Below are positions 16,460 through 23,963 of a stretch of DNA of 64,000 nucleotides, piece by piece. Position numbers and translations under genes: made by a program. A model generated the notes under the pieces. That model saw nothing but the letters and a program-made list of their open reading frames with translations. It was not told where the DNA came from and ran no database searches. How positions within the stretch are numbered: the first letter of the stretch is position 1; every line of letters starts with the position of its first letter. Origin of the DNA: Paenibacillus_E allorhizoplanae (lineage in GTDB: Bacteria > Bacillota > Bacilli > Paenibacillales > NBRC-103111); contig NZ_CAKMMW010000017.1 of NCBI RefSeq assembly GCF_927798215.1, positions 119,471 through 183,470 on the forward strand, in the 5' to 3' direction.

Positions 16460-16489
16460 ATCTTACCATCCCTCTTCTGAACGTGTCAA
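16460..16489 (-). promoter_or_regulatory. Sigma-A promoter of the bmr leader operon
   Basis: TTGACA at 16484-16489 and TAAGAT at 16460-16465 on the minus strand, spacer 18 bases. Transcription should begin near 16453, giving a leader of about 350 bases before bmrC. Confidence 0.8.
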
Positions 16490-16642
16490 TCGGAGAAAAA
16501 GATTAAAACGCAACTCTCCCAGCCCGACATTTCCGATGTCTATACTCGTGATGAGAAGGCTTTCAAATGTCACACATGTTTCAAATTCATCGGGCATATG
16601 GATAGATTAGGAGTTCATCACGCCTCAAAGGAGTGAATGCAC

Positions 16643-16810
16643 ATGGTCGATCAAGTGTTTGCATTAATGGGATGGATTGTGGGATTCGGAACGATCATCG
16701 GTGGCGTTATTACAGCTACAGCAAGGTTTGTCTCGAAGGACTCAACAGCGTATGACATGGTTTTTTTGTGGGACAACCGGTATACGTTGGAGGAGTTGGA
16801 GCTAAAATGA
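16643..16810 (+). CDS. 55-aa hydrophobic small protein, unknown
   Basis: ATG preceded by AAAGGAGTG at good distance, reading MVDQVFALMGWIVGFGTIIG, then GVITATARFVSKDSTAYDMV and ending LEELELK. The first ~28 residues form one membrane segment; the rest is soluble and acidic at the end. A perfect 13-bp terminator stem follows three bases after the stop, which supports a real transcription unit. It is divergent from the bmr leader. Not recognised; no function proposed. Confidence 0.72.
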   Translation: MVDQVFALMGWIVGFGTIIGGVITATARFVSKDSTAYDMVFLWDNRYTLEELELK

Positions 16811-16812
16811 TA

Positions 16813-16845
16813 AAGAACGCCGTCCTTATCGGACGGCGTTCTTAT
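16813..16845 (+). terminator. Terminator after the 55-aa ORF
   Basis: Perfect 13-bp stem AAGAACGCCGTCC/GGACGGCGTTCTT with loop TTATC. It lies between convergent genes and may also end the sensor-kinase transcript. Confidence 0.82.
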
Positions 16846-16891
16846 ATAGCTTGAGCAAACATCAAACTAACTAAAGCAACATAATCTACAA

Positions 16892-19090
16892 CTACACCTG
16901 CTGCGAAGCCAGCACATCACGTTTTTCAAATTCGGCAATTACTTTGAATTGGTCACCATCAAGATCAATCGTGAGCGTGCCGCCTTGCAGCTCGACAATG
17001 CTCTTAGCAATGGCGAGGCCGAGACCGGAGCCTTCCGTTCCGCGAGACTGGTCTCCGCGCTTGAAGCGTTCGAACAGCTCCTCTACGCCATAATTCAGCT
17101 CGTGGAGGGAGATGTTTTGAATGATCAGGATAACGCGCTCTATATTTTCTGTCAACGTAACGTAGACACGAGTTCCCGGCAAGGCATATTTCAAGGCGTT
17201 GCCGATGAGATTCTCGAAGACGCGCCATGTTTTTTTGCCATCCAGCACGGCATACATATGCGGGCTTTGCACGTTTACGCGGAAAGTCAGCGTGGACGCC
17301 TCGATTTTGTCGCTAAATTCCGCCAATGCTTGGGTTAGTAAGGCGGAAACATCGACTTTTTCCCAATGAAGCTCTGTTGCTCCGCTTGCCATCTTCGACG
17401 CCTCGAAGAGATCTTCGATGAGCACCTTGAGTCGCTGCGTTTTCCGATCGAGCACCTCGAGATAGTGGGTAGATTGGTCGGCAGACAAACCTTCTTTTTT
17501 GAGCAAATCGACATAATTGATAATGGAGGTTAACGGTGTTTTCAAATCATGGGAAACATTCGTAATCAGCTCTGTTTTGAGACGATCACTGACGCGTTGT
17601 TTCTCCAGCGAAAGCTGCAGACCGTACTTCAAATTGTTAATGTTCATCGCCATCCGGGACAATTGGCCTTTTCCTTTGGCAGGAAGGGTCACATCAAAGT
17701 TACCTTGCGACATTTGTTCCACGCCTTTGATAATGGCGCGAAGCTGCTTGATCTTCCGCATCATATAAGGCAGTACCACGAGCAGGAACATAATGTACCA
17801 AATGAACGTAAAGACGATAACAGCCTCTTCTCCGCTAGAAGCAACTACACACACGGGCAAGAAGCCCATGATCCCGATGATCGCCATAAAGACTAGCAGC
17901 TTGAACAGCAATCCTCTTTGCTCCAGCATGTCTTTCAGGGTTTGCCAGAATGATGCCGTTAAGCTGCTTCTCCATTCCATGGCGAGATTTCCAGGATATC
18001 TAAGCAGTGCGACTGCACCACGAAGACCGTTATATACAATAACAAGTAATGCGGAAGCGATGAGGACAATGCTTATTTGATATAAGCTTACATAGGTCGG
18101 AGACCAGTAATATAGCTCAGCATCGAAGAGGATACCGAACAGTGCAGCAGCCGCAATAAAAGTTGTCCAAGCCCGAACATCGATCGGCAATCGTTCCCTT
18201 ACCACCGTTTGGATATCGATCAGCGATGGGTTATCTCCCCGATGTTTTCTTGCCAAGTAGGTTAGCCCGATTGTGAGAACCACAAGCGCTGCTAACCAGT
18301 AAACCGTTGCTGTTGCTTGCTGCTTTTGAGATTCATAAGTGAGATAATCCGCTTGAATAATGCCCGAGCCTTGTGATGGGTTTAAAATGTAGTACGTAGC
18401 TTTGACCTGATCAACATTCATTTGGTACGAAAATCGATTCGGTTCATCTATCTTGGGCAATGTCAGTGTATACATGAACGCTTGCTGATCTATCTTTTTT
18501 TGCAGCGCTTCAGACGAGATATTGCTATAGGTTTCGCCGGTTTTCAAGTTTTTCACGACGTAGTAAAGCGATTTCACACGGTTATCCAGACTCGTCTTGG
18601 CCGCCATGAATTGCTTTTGTTTTGCCGTGATTGCGGTCTTCAGATTTTGTTGAAAACTCGCTTCCATCTCCTTATTCAACTCCGCAATTTTCGTATCTCT
18701 TTCAGCTTCCAGTCGATCTACTTCTACATTGTCATCACGACTTCGAGCATTATCTATACGCGATCTGTACTTCTCCTGCAAATTGTTCAAGCGATCCTGT
18801 ACGGTCCGTTCCGCGTCACGCTTCACATTATAATAGTCATTATTGCCGAGCTGCTCTTCTGGTGTTTTCTCACTGAAATGCGGAGCCTCCAGATGATACA
18901 ATTGAATATTCTCATAGACGGAATTTATCTCCCTCTCGAATGCCCCGCTTTTGAAATAAGCATCCTCACCGAAATACACGCTGTTCTTATAGGCATTCGT
19001 TGCCGCGAATAACGTCAGTGTCCACATGATGACAACACCGACCAGCAACACCAGGGAGATTGATCTACTTCTCCATTTTATAGCCAACAC
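16892..19090 (-). CDS. Sensor histidine kinase with large extracellular and multi-TM input region
   Basis: A 732-aa membrane kinase. TM1 (residues ~12-31) is followed by ~230 extracellular residues rich in Lys/Glu/Arg/Gln, probably coiled coil. A second TM (~262-280) and four or more further TM segments (about 308-450) come next, then a HAMP-like linker (IIKGVEQMSQGNFDVTLP). The phospho-acceptor is His514 in NVSHDLKTPLTSIINY; the ATPase domain has an N box (FENLIGNALKYA) and GEGSGLGLAIAKS-like G box (TEGSGLGLAIAK). The GTG start overlaps the end of the response-regulator gene by 26 bases, so the two are translationally coupled. The signal is unknown. Confidence 0.9.
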   Translation of the reverse strand: MLAIKWRSRSISLVLLVGVVIMWTLTLFAATNAYKNSVYFGEDAYFKSGAFEREINSVYENIQLYHLEAPHFSEKTPEEQLGNNDYYNVKRDAERTVQDRLNNLQEKYRSRIDNARSRDDNVEVDRLEAERDTKIAELNKEMEASFQQNLKTAITAKQKQFMAAKTSLDNRVKSLYYVVKNLKTGETYSNISSEALQKKIDQQAFMYTLTLPKIDEPNRFSYQMNVDQVKATYYILNPSQGSGIIQADYLTYESQKQQATATVYWLAALVVLTIGLTYLARKHRGDNPSLIDIQTVVRERLPIDVRAWTTFIAAAALFGILFDAELYYWSPTYVSLYQISIVLIASALLVIVYNGLRGAVALLRYPGNLAMEWRSSLTASFWQTLKDMLEQRGLLFKLLVFMAIIGIMGFLPVCVVASSGEEAVIVFTFIWYIMFLLVVLPYMMRKIKQLRAIIKGVEQMSQGNFDVTLPAKGKGQLSRMAMNINNLKYGLQLSLEKQRVSDRLKTELITNVSHDLKTPLTSIINYVDLLKKEGLSADQSTHYLEVLDRKTQRLKVLIEDLFEASKMASGATELHWEKVDVSALLTQALAEFSDKIEASTLTFRVNVQSPHMYAVLDGKKTWRVFENLIGNALKYALPGTRVYVTLTENIERVILIIQNISLHELNYGVEELFERFKRGDQSRGTEGSGLGLAIAKSIVELQGGTLTIDLDGDQFKVIAEFEKRDVLASQQV

Positions 19091-19772
19091 CCCACACCAC
19101 CTTCAAATATTTAGGATCCTTCGGATTGATTTCGATTTTCTCGCGAATTCTGCGCACATGCACAGCCACAGTATTCTCAGCGTTAAAAGCGGGATCTTTC
19201 CACACCTTTTCATAAATATCATCGATAGAAAATACTCGTCCCTTATTCACCATCAGCAACTCCAAAATTTTGAATTCTGTTGGCGTCATACGCACTTCCT
19301 CGCCATCGACTGTGACTTCCTTGGTGACAGGATTGAGCACGAGACCGCGGACGCTTAACTCCTCATTTGCCGTTTTTTCCGTTCCAAATGGCCCTAGCGT
19401 TGTGTAGCGCCTTAACTGCGACTTCACTCTGGCGATCAGTTCCAGCGGATTGAAAGGCTTCGTTAAATAATCGTCAGCACCCACATTCAGGCCCATAATT
19501 TTGTCCATATCCTCCGTTTTGGCCGAAAGCATCAGAATCGGAACATTGCAGCTCTCTCTAATCTTGAATGTCGCCTGAATCCCATCCATCTTCGGCATCA
19601 TGATATCGAGGATGACTAGATGAAACTCCTTTACTTCCAGCAAAAGCAGTGCTTCCAAACCGTTGCTCGCTTTGCTGACTTCCATCCCTTCGCCCCTCAA
19701 ATAAATCTCAATCGCTTCCTGAATGTCGATATCGTCATCGACGACCAGCACTTGGTATTTCGTCACGTCCAC
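19065..19772 (-). CDS. OmpR-family response regulator
   Basis: A 235-aa regulator with receiver domain (VLVVDDDIDIQ, phospho-acceptor Asp in LVILDIMMPKMDG, conserved KPF) and C-terminal winged helix (EVRMTPTEFKILELLMVNKG, then VAVHVRRIREKIE). It forms an operon with the overlapping kinase gene. Two in-frame GTG codons are possible starts: 19772, or two codons later at 19766, which has AAGGG at a better distance. No cognate promoter motif could be identified. Confidence 0.93.
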   Translation of the reverse strand: MDVTKYQVLVVDDDIDIQEAIEIYLRGEGMEVSKASNGLEALLLLEVKEFHLVILDIMMPKMDGIQATFKIRESCNVPILMLSAKTEDMDKIMGLNVGADDYLTKPFNPLELIARVKSQLRRYTTLGPFGTEKTANEELSVRGLVLNPVTKEVTVDGEEVRMTPTEFKILELLMVNKGRVFSIDDIYEKVWKDPAFNAENTVAVHVRRIREKIEINPKDPKYLKVVWGVGYKMEK

Positions 19773-19969
19773 GCACCCTTTTTCTTTATCTCACTTCAAC
19801 CCACCGTACTAGCCTAATATTAGTAGATACTATTTACAAAATAGTTACCATAATTCTTAAGAAATTATGAAGACAAGACTGACAAGCTGTTTGTCTCTTT
19901 AGTGTAGCACGGAAGTGCCGTTTCATCATGAGGTCTGTTTACAAGCTGAAAGCGATGGAAAACGCAAAA

Positions 19970-20020
19970 AGCAAAAAAGCCGTTTCCACTGTAGTTGTGC
20001 ACTACGGGATACGGCTTTCT
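19970..20020 (-). terminator. Terminator of the 84-aa protein gene
   Basis: Outer stem AAAGCCGT/ACGGCTTT with an inner GTAGT/ACTAC hairpin, followed by TTTTGCTTTTT on the minus strand. Confidence 0.78.
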
Positions 20021-20045
20021 TCCTTGTCTTCCTTGGAAAATGTGT

Positions 20046-20300
20046 TTATTCCAAATTCTCAAGTCGCGCCTTATCTTCGTCCAAAGAATCCATGGCTTGC
20101 TGCACCGCTGGGCTGTCTGATTGAAGACTTGCCTGGGCTACAGCATTTTCTGCTTTGGAGATGGCATTGTTAGCCTCTTCAACCGTTTGGGCTGTCGGGT
20201 GAGATAGGGCATGATTCACGGCTTGGTGAACGTTATCGACGGAATTTTGTGCAGATGAGATCGGATTTTGCGATTGTAAACTTGAATCAACTTTGGTCAT
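20046..20300 (-). CDS. 84-aa helical Ala/Gln/Asn-rich protein, unknown
   Basis: Reads MTKVDSSLQSQNPISSAQNS and continues with alternating hydrophobic/Ala positions (TVEEANNAISKAENAVAQAS), ending in the acidic DSLDEDKARLENLE. No Cys, no membrane segment, no signal peptide. The pattern of NAV/HALS and AISKAENAV suggests two antiparallel helices, a plausible small dimeric or surface-associated protein. GAGGAGGT lies 11-12 bases before ATG and a terminator follows, so it is probably real. Family not recognised. Confidence 0.72.
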   Translation of the reverse strand: MTKVDSSLQSQNPISSAQNSVDNVHQAVNHALSHPTAQTVEEANNAISKAENAVAQASLQSDSPAVQQAMDSLDEDKARLENLE

Positions 20301-20443
20301 ATTGTGCTTATTACCTCCTCATAAGGATATGTATTACCTTTGCTAGGATGAGGTATATGAGGGAATTTTATTCGCGGGCTTCCCCGGGAGTACATATTAA
20401 TGCCCTAGACATATGCATGCAAAACGTGCCTTTAGCTATCATC

Positions 20444-20486
20444 AAAAAAAAGGGATATCCAGCAGCTAATCACCGCGGACATCCCT
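20444..20486 (-). terminator. Terminator of the DUF2231 gene
   Basis: Stem AGGGATGTCC/GGATATCCCT (one wobble) followed by TTTTTTTT on the minus strand. Confidence 0.85.
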
Positions 20487-20492
20487 CTATTA

Positions 20493-21077
20493 TTATTTAG
20501 CTGGTGCAGATGACGTTTGACCGCCCTGACCGCCTGGTTGCTGCTGACCTTGCCCTTGACCACCTTGACGCTGGCCTCCCTGCATTTGACCTTGTCCACC
20601 CTGGCCATTCTGGCCGGGGCCTCCTTGCATACCTGGCCCAGCGCCGCCAGGTCCACCCTGTATCATGCCCGGGCCGCCTTGCATGTCGCGATGTACCATT
20701 TTGCCACCAAGATGCCCCGTGTAGCTAACGAGCAGCACCGCGACAAGGGAAGCAACGAGAAAGATTGGGTTGCGGCCTAGTTCGAGCTTTTTCCAAACTA
20801 GCAAGCCTACACGTACTACAGCTAGTACAATAGCAAGGATCATCGTTAACCTCGCGTAGAATTCATGCGATCCAACGAGCGTATTCCGTGATTCAGGCCC
20901 TGTAAGAACGCTGGCAATCGCACCGAGCGCACCAACGACAAGGCAAAGCATACCGGCTGAGTGCCATTCCTTCTTTTTAAAAATAAGAGCCACAACATCA
21001 AAAACAAAGCTGAAAATTAATAGCGCAATTGGAACGTGAGTGAATATAAAATGTAGATTTTTCATTATGTAGTCCAT
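20493..21077 (-). CDS. DUF2231-type membrane protein with Gly/Gln-rich tail
   Basis: A 194-aa protein. The first ~135 residues have four membrane segments with the DUF2231 pattern (LHFIFTHVPIALLIFSFVFD; GMLCLVVGALGAIASVLTG; RLTMILAIVLAVVRVGLLVW; FLVASLVAVLLVSYTGHLGG). Conserved His residues in TM1 and in TGH could bind heme or metal, which is inference. The last ~55 residues are a low-complexity Gly/Gln/Pro/Met tail built from GGPG, GQG and GGQ units. ATG at 21077 follows AAGGAGCG. The promoter carries a BlaI-type operator matching that of the neighbouring blaI gene, tying it to that regulator. Confidence 0.8.
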   Translation of the reverse strand: MDYIMKNLHFIFTHVPIALLIFSFVFDVVALIFKKKEWHSAGMLCLVVGALGAIASVLTGPESRNTLVGSHEFYARLTMILAIVLAVVRVGLLVWKKLELGRNPIFLVASLVAVLLVSYTGHLGGKMVHRDMQGGPGMIQGGPGGAGPGMQGGPGQNGQGGQGQMQGGQRQGGQGQGQQQPGGQGGQTSSAPAK

Positions 21078-21109
21078 GCGATTCGCTCCTTCATATACCG
21101 GAAAATAGA

Positions 21110-21132
21110 TTACACTACAAAGCGTAGTGTAA
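21110..21132 (-). promoter_or_regulatory. BlaI-type operator at the DUF2231 promoter
   Basis: Inverted repeat TTACACTAC-5 bases-GTAGTGTAA with perfect 9-bp arms, related to the BlaI/MecI operator core (TACAnnTGTA type). It covers the predicted -10 element at 21121-21126. Confidence 0.78.
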
Positions 21133-21149
21133 AAGGTTGGAATTGTCAA
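21121..21149 (-). promoter_or_regulatory. Promoter of the DUF2231 gene
   Basis: TTGACA at 21144-21149, 17-base spacer, and a weak -10 TACGCT at 21121-21126 on the minus strand, the latter inside the operator. Confidence 0.65.
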
Positions 21150-21199
21150 TTCTTTTTCTGACAAGCCCATTTCCAAGCATATCTGAACGCTAAAAAGTG

Positions 21200-21228
21200 A
21201 AAAAAGGGCTTATTTTTTAGATAAGCCC
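21200..21228 (-). terminator. Terminator of the blaI/M56 operon
   Basis: Stem GGGCTTAT/ATAAGCCC followed by TTTTTTCAC on the minus strand; the M56 stop codon lies in its loop side. Confidence 0.82.
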
Positions 21229-22056
21229 CATAACGACTATAAAGATAATTACAGAAATCGCCATTCGAATTAGCGGCCAGCGCATGGCAACCTCCCTCTC
21301 GGGATCCAAAATATGCTGAATACGCACATTCATCGAAGTCTCCGCAAAGGAAGCGTGTGAGAGTGGAAAGCGCGGTTTCGCGGTTTGTTTGAGCAGCTTC
21401 AGCAACGCACTGCCTAGGTCTGTCGCTTGCTCCATCCGTTCGATGGCGTACTTATCCGCGCGGAGCTCGATCATCATCGGATATTTGTGGGCAATCCATG
21501 TAAAAATAGGGATATACCGCATCGATTTCGAGATTAGCGCCAGCAGGAATATCGCCGCAGGATCCCGGTGTTGTACATGGCATTTCTCATGCTCAATCAC
21601 TGCACGAAGCTCACCCAGCTCCAGCATGTCCATCAGCCCCGTTGAGACCAGTATACGCGGCTTCCATAACCCGATGGTCATGGCAAGTGGCGGTTTGTAG
21701 CGAACGATTTGGAGTTGCTCCCGTGCAAGATCGAAATTCGCAGCATACACTTCGGAAAGAGCAATATCATGGTATTTCTTCACGAGCCTATTCGCCTTGA
21801 CCACATCATAGCTGTGCTTAACGATAAACCAAACCATCGTTCCCATTGTATAGAGAATCAATAGATTGACTAAGGTCATAGGCACGTGCCCTGGCAGATG
21901 CAGATAGTGAAGGAGAATCATACACAAATCAAATAGATTTCGAGAGGGTCTCCAGTGGAACATATGCCCTAGGAGGAAGGCCACCATTTGCCATAGGATC
22001 GAGCCTCCAACCACTAACGCAGCCGCGTACAGCCATTTGAATCGCGATTCCTTCAT
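21217..22056 (-). CDS. BlaR1/MecR1-like M56 metallopeptidase lacking a sensor domain
   Basis: A 279-aa membrane zinc protease. The M56 active site is VIEHEKCHVQHRDP (HExxH) around residue 150, preceded by PRILVSTGLMDML and followed by ELRADKYAIERM, which supplies the third ligand Glu. About four membrane segments are visible, one at the extreme C-terminus. The C-terminal penicillin-binding sensor of full BlaR1 (~600 aa) is absent, so if it inactivates the BlaI-like repressor the signal must be something other than covalent beta-lactam binding there. ATG lies two bases after the blaI stop. Function as anti-repressor is inferred from pairing. Confidence 0.88.
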   Translation of the reverse strand: MKESRFKWLYAAALVVGGSILWQMVAFLLGHMFHWRPSRNLFDLCMILLHYLHLPGHVPMTLVNLLILYTMGTMVWFIVKHSYDVVKANRLVKKYHDIALSEVYAANFDLAREQLQIVRYKPPLAMTIGLWKPRILVSTGLMDMLELGELRAVIEHEKCHVQHRDPAAIFLLALISKSMRYIPIFTWIAHKYPMMIELRADKYAIERMEQATDLGSALLKLLKQTAKPRFPLSHASFAETSMNVRIQHILDPEREVAMRWPLIRMAISVIIFIVVMGLI

Positions 22057-22058
22057 CG

Positions 22059-22475
22059 TTATCGATCCCTTTTCAGAAGTAGAATATGCTGCTCCAACTG
22101 GTCAAGTAGCTCAGGGTCCACTTTATCGAGCGCATCAACCATATGGGTAACTGCCAACGAGCCAAATTGTTCGATAAGGTCATACGTCAACTCTTTGGAT
22201 TGCGTGTCCATGAACTCTTCAATCGTTATAACAGGCTTATAGTGAAACGACCTTGCAACAGAACGCTTTTGTAAAATCTTTTTGTCCACAAGGCGGTTCA
22301 TCACCGTCATCACGGTATTGAAATTGATCGCTTTGTCCTCGTCCAGCTTCAGTTGGACGTCTTTGATCGTCATTTCTGAGGGGCTGGTCCAGAGAATTTC
22401 CATAATCTTGGACTCTAGCGGACCGAAAAATCGGTTAAGTCCGCTTTCCTTTAATTTAAAGTTTTGCATTTTCAC
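22059..22475 (-). CDS. blaI: BlaI/MecI-family transcriptional repressor
   Basis: A 138-aa winged-helix repressor: FFGPLESKIMEILWTSPSEM, IKDVQLKLDEDK, NFNTVMTVMNRLVDKKILQK and a C-terminal dimerisation helix region (SLAVTHMVDALDKVDPELL). The family represses its own operon until the partner protease cleaves it. GTG at 22475 is chosen because AAGGAG lies 11 bases upstream; the ATG two codons later is the alternative. The operator at 22491-22513 covers its own -10, and a near-identical operator covers the DUF2231 promoter 1.4 kb downstream. A role in beta-lactam resistance should not be assumed, since no beta-lactamase is nearby. Confidence 0.88.
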   Translation of the reverse strand: MKMQNFKLKESGLNRFFGPLESKIMEILWTSPSEMTIKDVQLKLDEDKAINFNTVMTVMNRLVDKKILQKRSVARSFHYKPVITIEEFMDTQSKELTYDLIEQFGSLAVTHMVDALDKVDPELLDQLEQHILLLKRDR

Positions 22476-22490
22476 GTTAGGCCACACTCC

Positions 22491-22513
22491 TTACACTATA
22501 GATTGTAGTGTGA
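22491..22513 (-). promoter_or_regulatory. BlaI-type operator at the blaI promoter
   Basis: TTACACTAT-5 bases-GTAGTGTGA, same 23-bp geometry as the site at 21110-21132, arms matching at 7 of 9 positions. It contains the -10 element. Confidence 0.75.
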
Positions 22514-22531
22514 TCATAGTGCGGAAGTCAA
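22502..22531 (-). promoter_or_regulatory. Promoter of blaI
   Basis: TTGACT at 22526-22531, 18-base spacer, TACAAT at 22502-22507 on the minus strand. The very short leader places the Shine-Dalgarno just after the operator. Confidence 0.78.
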
Positions 22532-22570
22532 GAAGCACCTGCTGCGTGAGGCACATGCTTTGAAATTACT

Positions 22571-22599
22571 TTGACATCTCCTTGCATTCGCGGTATAAT
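22571..22599 (+). promoter_or_regulatory. Consensus sigma-A promoter of the pirin gene
   Basis: TTGACA at 22571-22576 and TATAAT at 22594-22599, spacer exactly 17: a perfect match to both hexamers. Two direct repeats AAGTTAGTTA follow at 22609-22618 and 22627-22636 (period 18) and may bind a regulator. Confidence 0.88.
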
Positions 22600-22649
22600 A
22601 CTTACATAAAGTTAGTTATTAAATATAAGTTAGTTAAGGGGTGATTCTG

Positions 22650-23450
22650 ATGAGCATTGACATATATTCGGTAAATGAACAAGGTGTAGGCGCATTCGAT
22701 GGCGGCAAATTCGTCGAACAACGGGCTATCAGCTTCCCCGGCGAGAAGACAGCGGTAGATCGTGTCGGTCCTTTATTCTACTGGGCATGGGGCAAAGCAT
22801 CCGATGTATCGGAAATCGGCATGCACCCGCACAAAGCGTTCGAAATCGTCACGTACGTGATCGACGGACTTGTTGAGCACCGGGATTCCCTCGGATCCTT
22901 GGAAACTGTGACGAACGGCGGCGCGCAAGTGATTCAAGCGGGATCTGGTGTTTATCACTCCGAGGCCTTCCGCAGAGCAGGCAGCGAGGCGATGCAGATT
23001 TGGTTCGAGCCTCATCTGAGCGAGACTGTGAAAAAGCCGGCTACCTATCACCAATACGAGCATGAGCTATTCCCCCTTAGCCAAGCTGCTGGGGCAACCG
23101 TGAAAAAGGTGATCGGCGGAGATGCTCCCATACAGTTAGATACGGATGTGAGGATGTATGATTGGGCGATTGAGCCTGGCGCCGCGTTCAGCTACGACTT
23201 GGAACTGGGCCGCAGCACGGCGTTCCTCGTGATTCGCGGGGAAGGTGTGGGTAACGTTGTGGGGCGAGGGCAAGAGCAAGCCCAAAATCAAGAGCAAGAT
23301 CGGAAGACCCTATCCCACAAAGATTTTGTGGTAGCGCAAGCGGTGGGTGAAGCCCAAGCTCTTCACCTGGTAGCGGATAGCGAGCAAGGACTGCGAATCA
23401 TTGCTATCGACGTACCGGAAGATCCAGGCTATGCCTTGTATCGGAAGTAA
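22650..23450 (+). CDS. Pirin-family bicupin protein
   Basis: A 266-aa protein of the pirin family with the N-terminal cupin motif GMHPHKAFEIVTYVIDGLVE and HRDS supplying His/Glu metal ligands, and NGGAQVIQAGSGVYHSE closing the first barrel. The second cupin (TAFLVIRGEGVG) carries a Gln/Glu-rich insertion. Some pirins are quercetinases and others act as redox sensors, so activity is uncertain. ATG follows AAGGGG. The perfect sigma-A promoter would make expression high unless repressed, and the direct repeats next to the start of transcription hint at such control. Monocistronic with its own terminator. Confidence 0.87.
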   Translation: MSIDIYSVNEQGVGAFDGGKFVEQRAISFPGEKTAVDRVGPLFYWAWGKASDVSEIGMHPHKAFEIVTYVIDGLVEHRDSLGSLETVTNGGAQVIQAGSGVYHSEAFRRAGSEAMQIWFEPHLSETVKKPATYHQYEHELFPLSQAAGATVKKVIGGDAPIQLDTDVRMYDWAIEPGAAFSYDLELGRSTAFLVIRGEGVGNVVGRGQEQAQNQEQDRKTLSHKDFVVAQAVGEAQALHLVADSEQGLRIIAIDVPEDPGYALYRK

Positions 23451-23463
23451 GTAGTTCTCTGGG

Positions 23464-23496
23464 CACCTCCTCGTCCGTAAGGATGGGGAGGTTTTG
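23464..23496 (+). terminator. Terminator of the pirin gene
   Basis: Imperfect stem CACCTCCTCGTCC/GGATGGGGAGG with GTAA loop, followed by TTTTG. Confidence 0.65.
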
Positions 23497-23879
23497 TGTT
23501 TGGGGGCTTTACTTCGCAGCAAATATCCAGTCTCCTGTTCTTCCTATTTACTTCTCTTATTTACTTCATTTCTATAACTCCAACACGACCGCTAGCAACT
23601 ACTTCATTTCTCCAAGTCCAACACGAGCTCCAACTAGCCGGTACTCCCAACCAAAATAACTGGATTTACTCCCGCTATTTTGAGCATTTCCGCTTCTTTT
23701 TCACAAATAGATGGGAAACATGCAGCTAATATCACTCCTATCCGCCCGAAACACCCAAATCCACTACATTAGCTGTACCTTTTCCATCTAACCTCGGAAA
23801 TCAGAAAAATCGGACTAAATTACATGGACTTTTTCCATGTATTTCTAGGATTCACCTTCCTTTTTTGGAAGAAATCAAA
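23497..23879. other. Spacer with Paenibacillus-style degenerate repeat words
   Basis: About 380 bases without a supported gene. It holds repeated words such as ACTTCATTTCT, TTTTTCCATGTA/TCCATCTA and AATAACTGGATTT, resembling the other spacers of the window. It ends at the fhuF-like promoter. Confidence 0.6.
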
Positions 23880-23909
23880 TTGACACTTTCGTCACGCATC
23901 TTGTATGAT
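23880..23909 (+). promoter_or_regulatory. Promoter of the FhuF-like gene
   Basis: TTGACA at 23880-23885 and TATGAT at 23904-23909, spacer 18. Confidence 0.75.
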
Positions 23910-23923
23910 CAAAGGAATTATTA

Positions 23924-23943
23924 TGATAACGATAATCATTCTT
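23924..23943 (+). promoter_or_regulatory. Fur box
   Basis: TGATAACGATAATCATTCTT matches the classical 19-bp Fur consensus at about 16 positions and the 7-1-7 form at 12 of 14. It lies directly downstream of the -10 and before the chosen start codon, ideal for iron-dependent repression. Confidence 0.82.
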
Positions 23944-23963
23944 ACATTTGGAGCGTGCTGACG

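Noticed and set aside
21217..22475. Beta-lactam resistance locus
   Set aside because: The M56 protein lacks the penicillin-binding sensor domain and no beta-lactamase or altered PBP gene is in the window.
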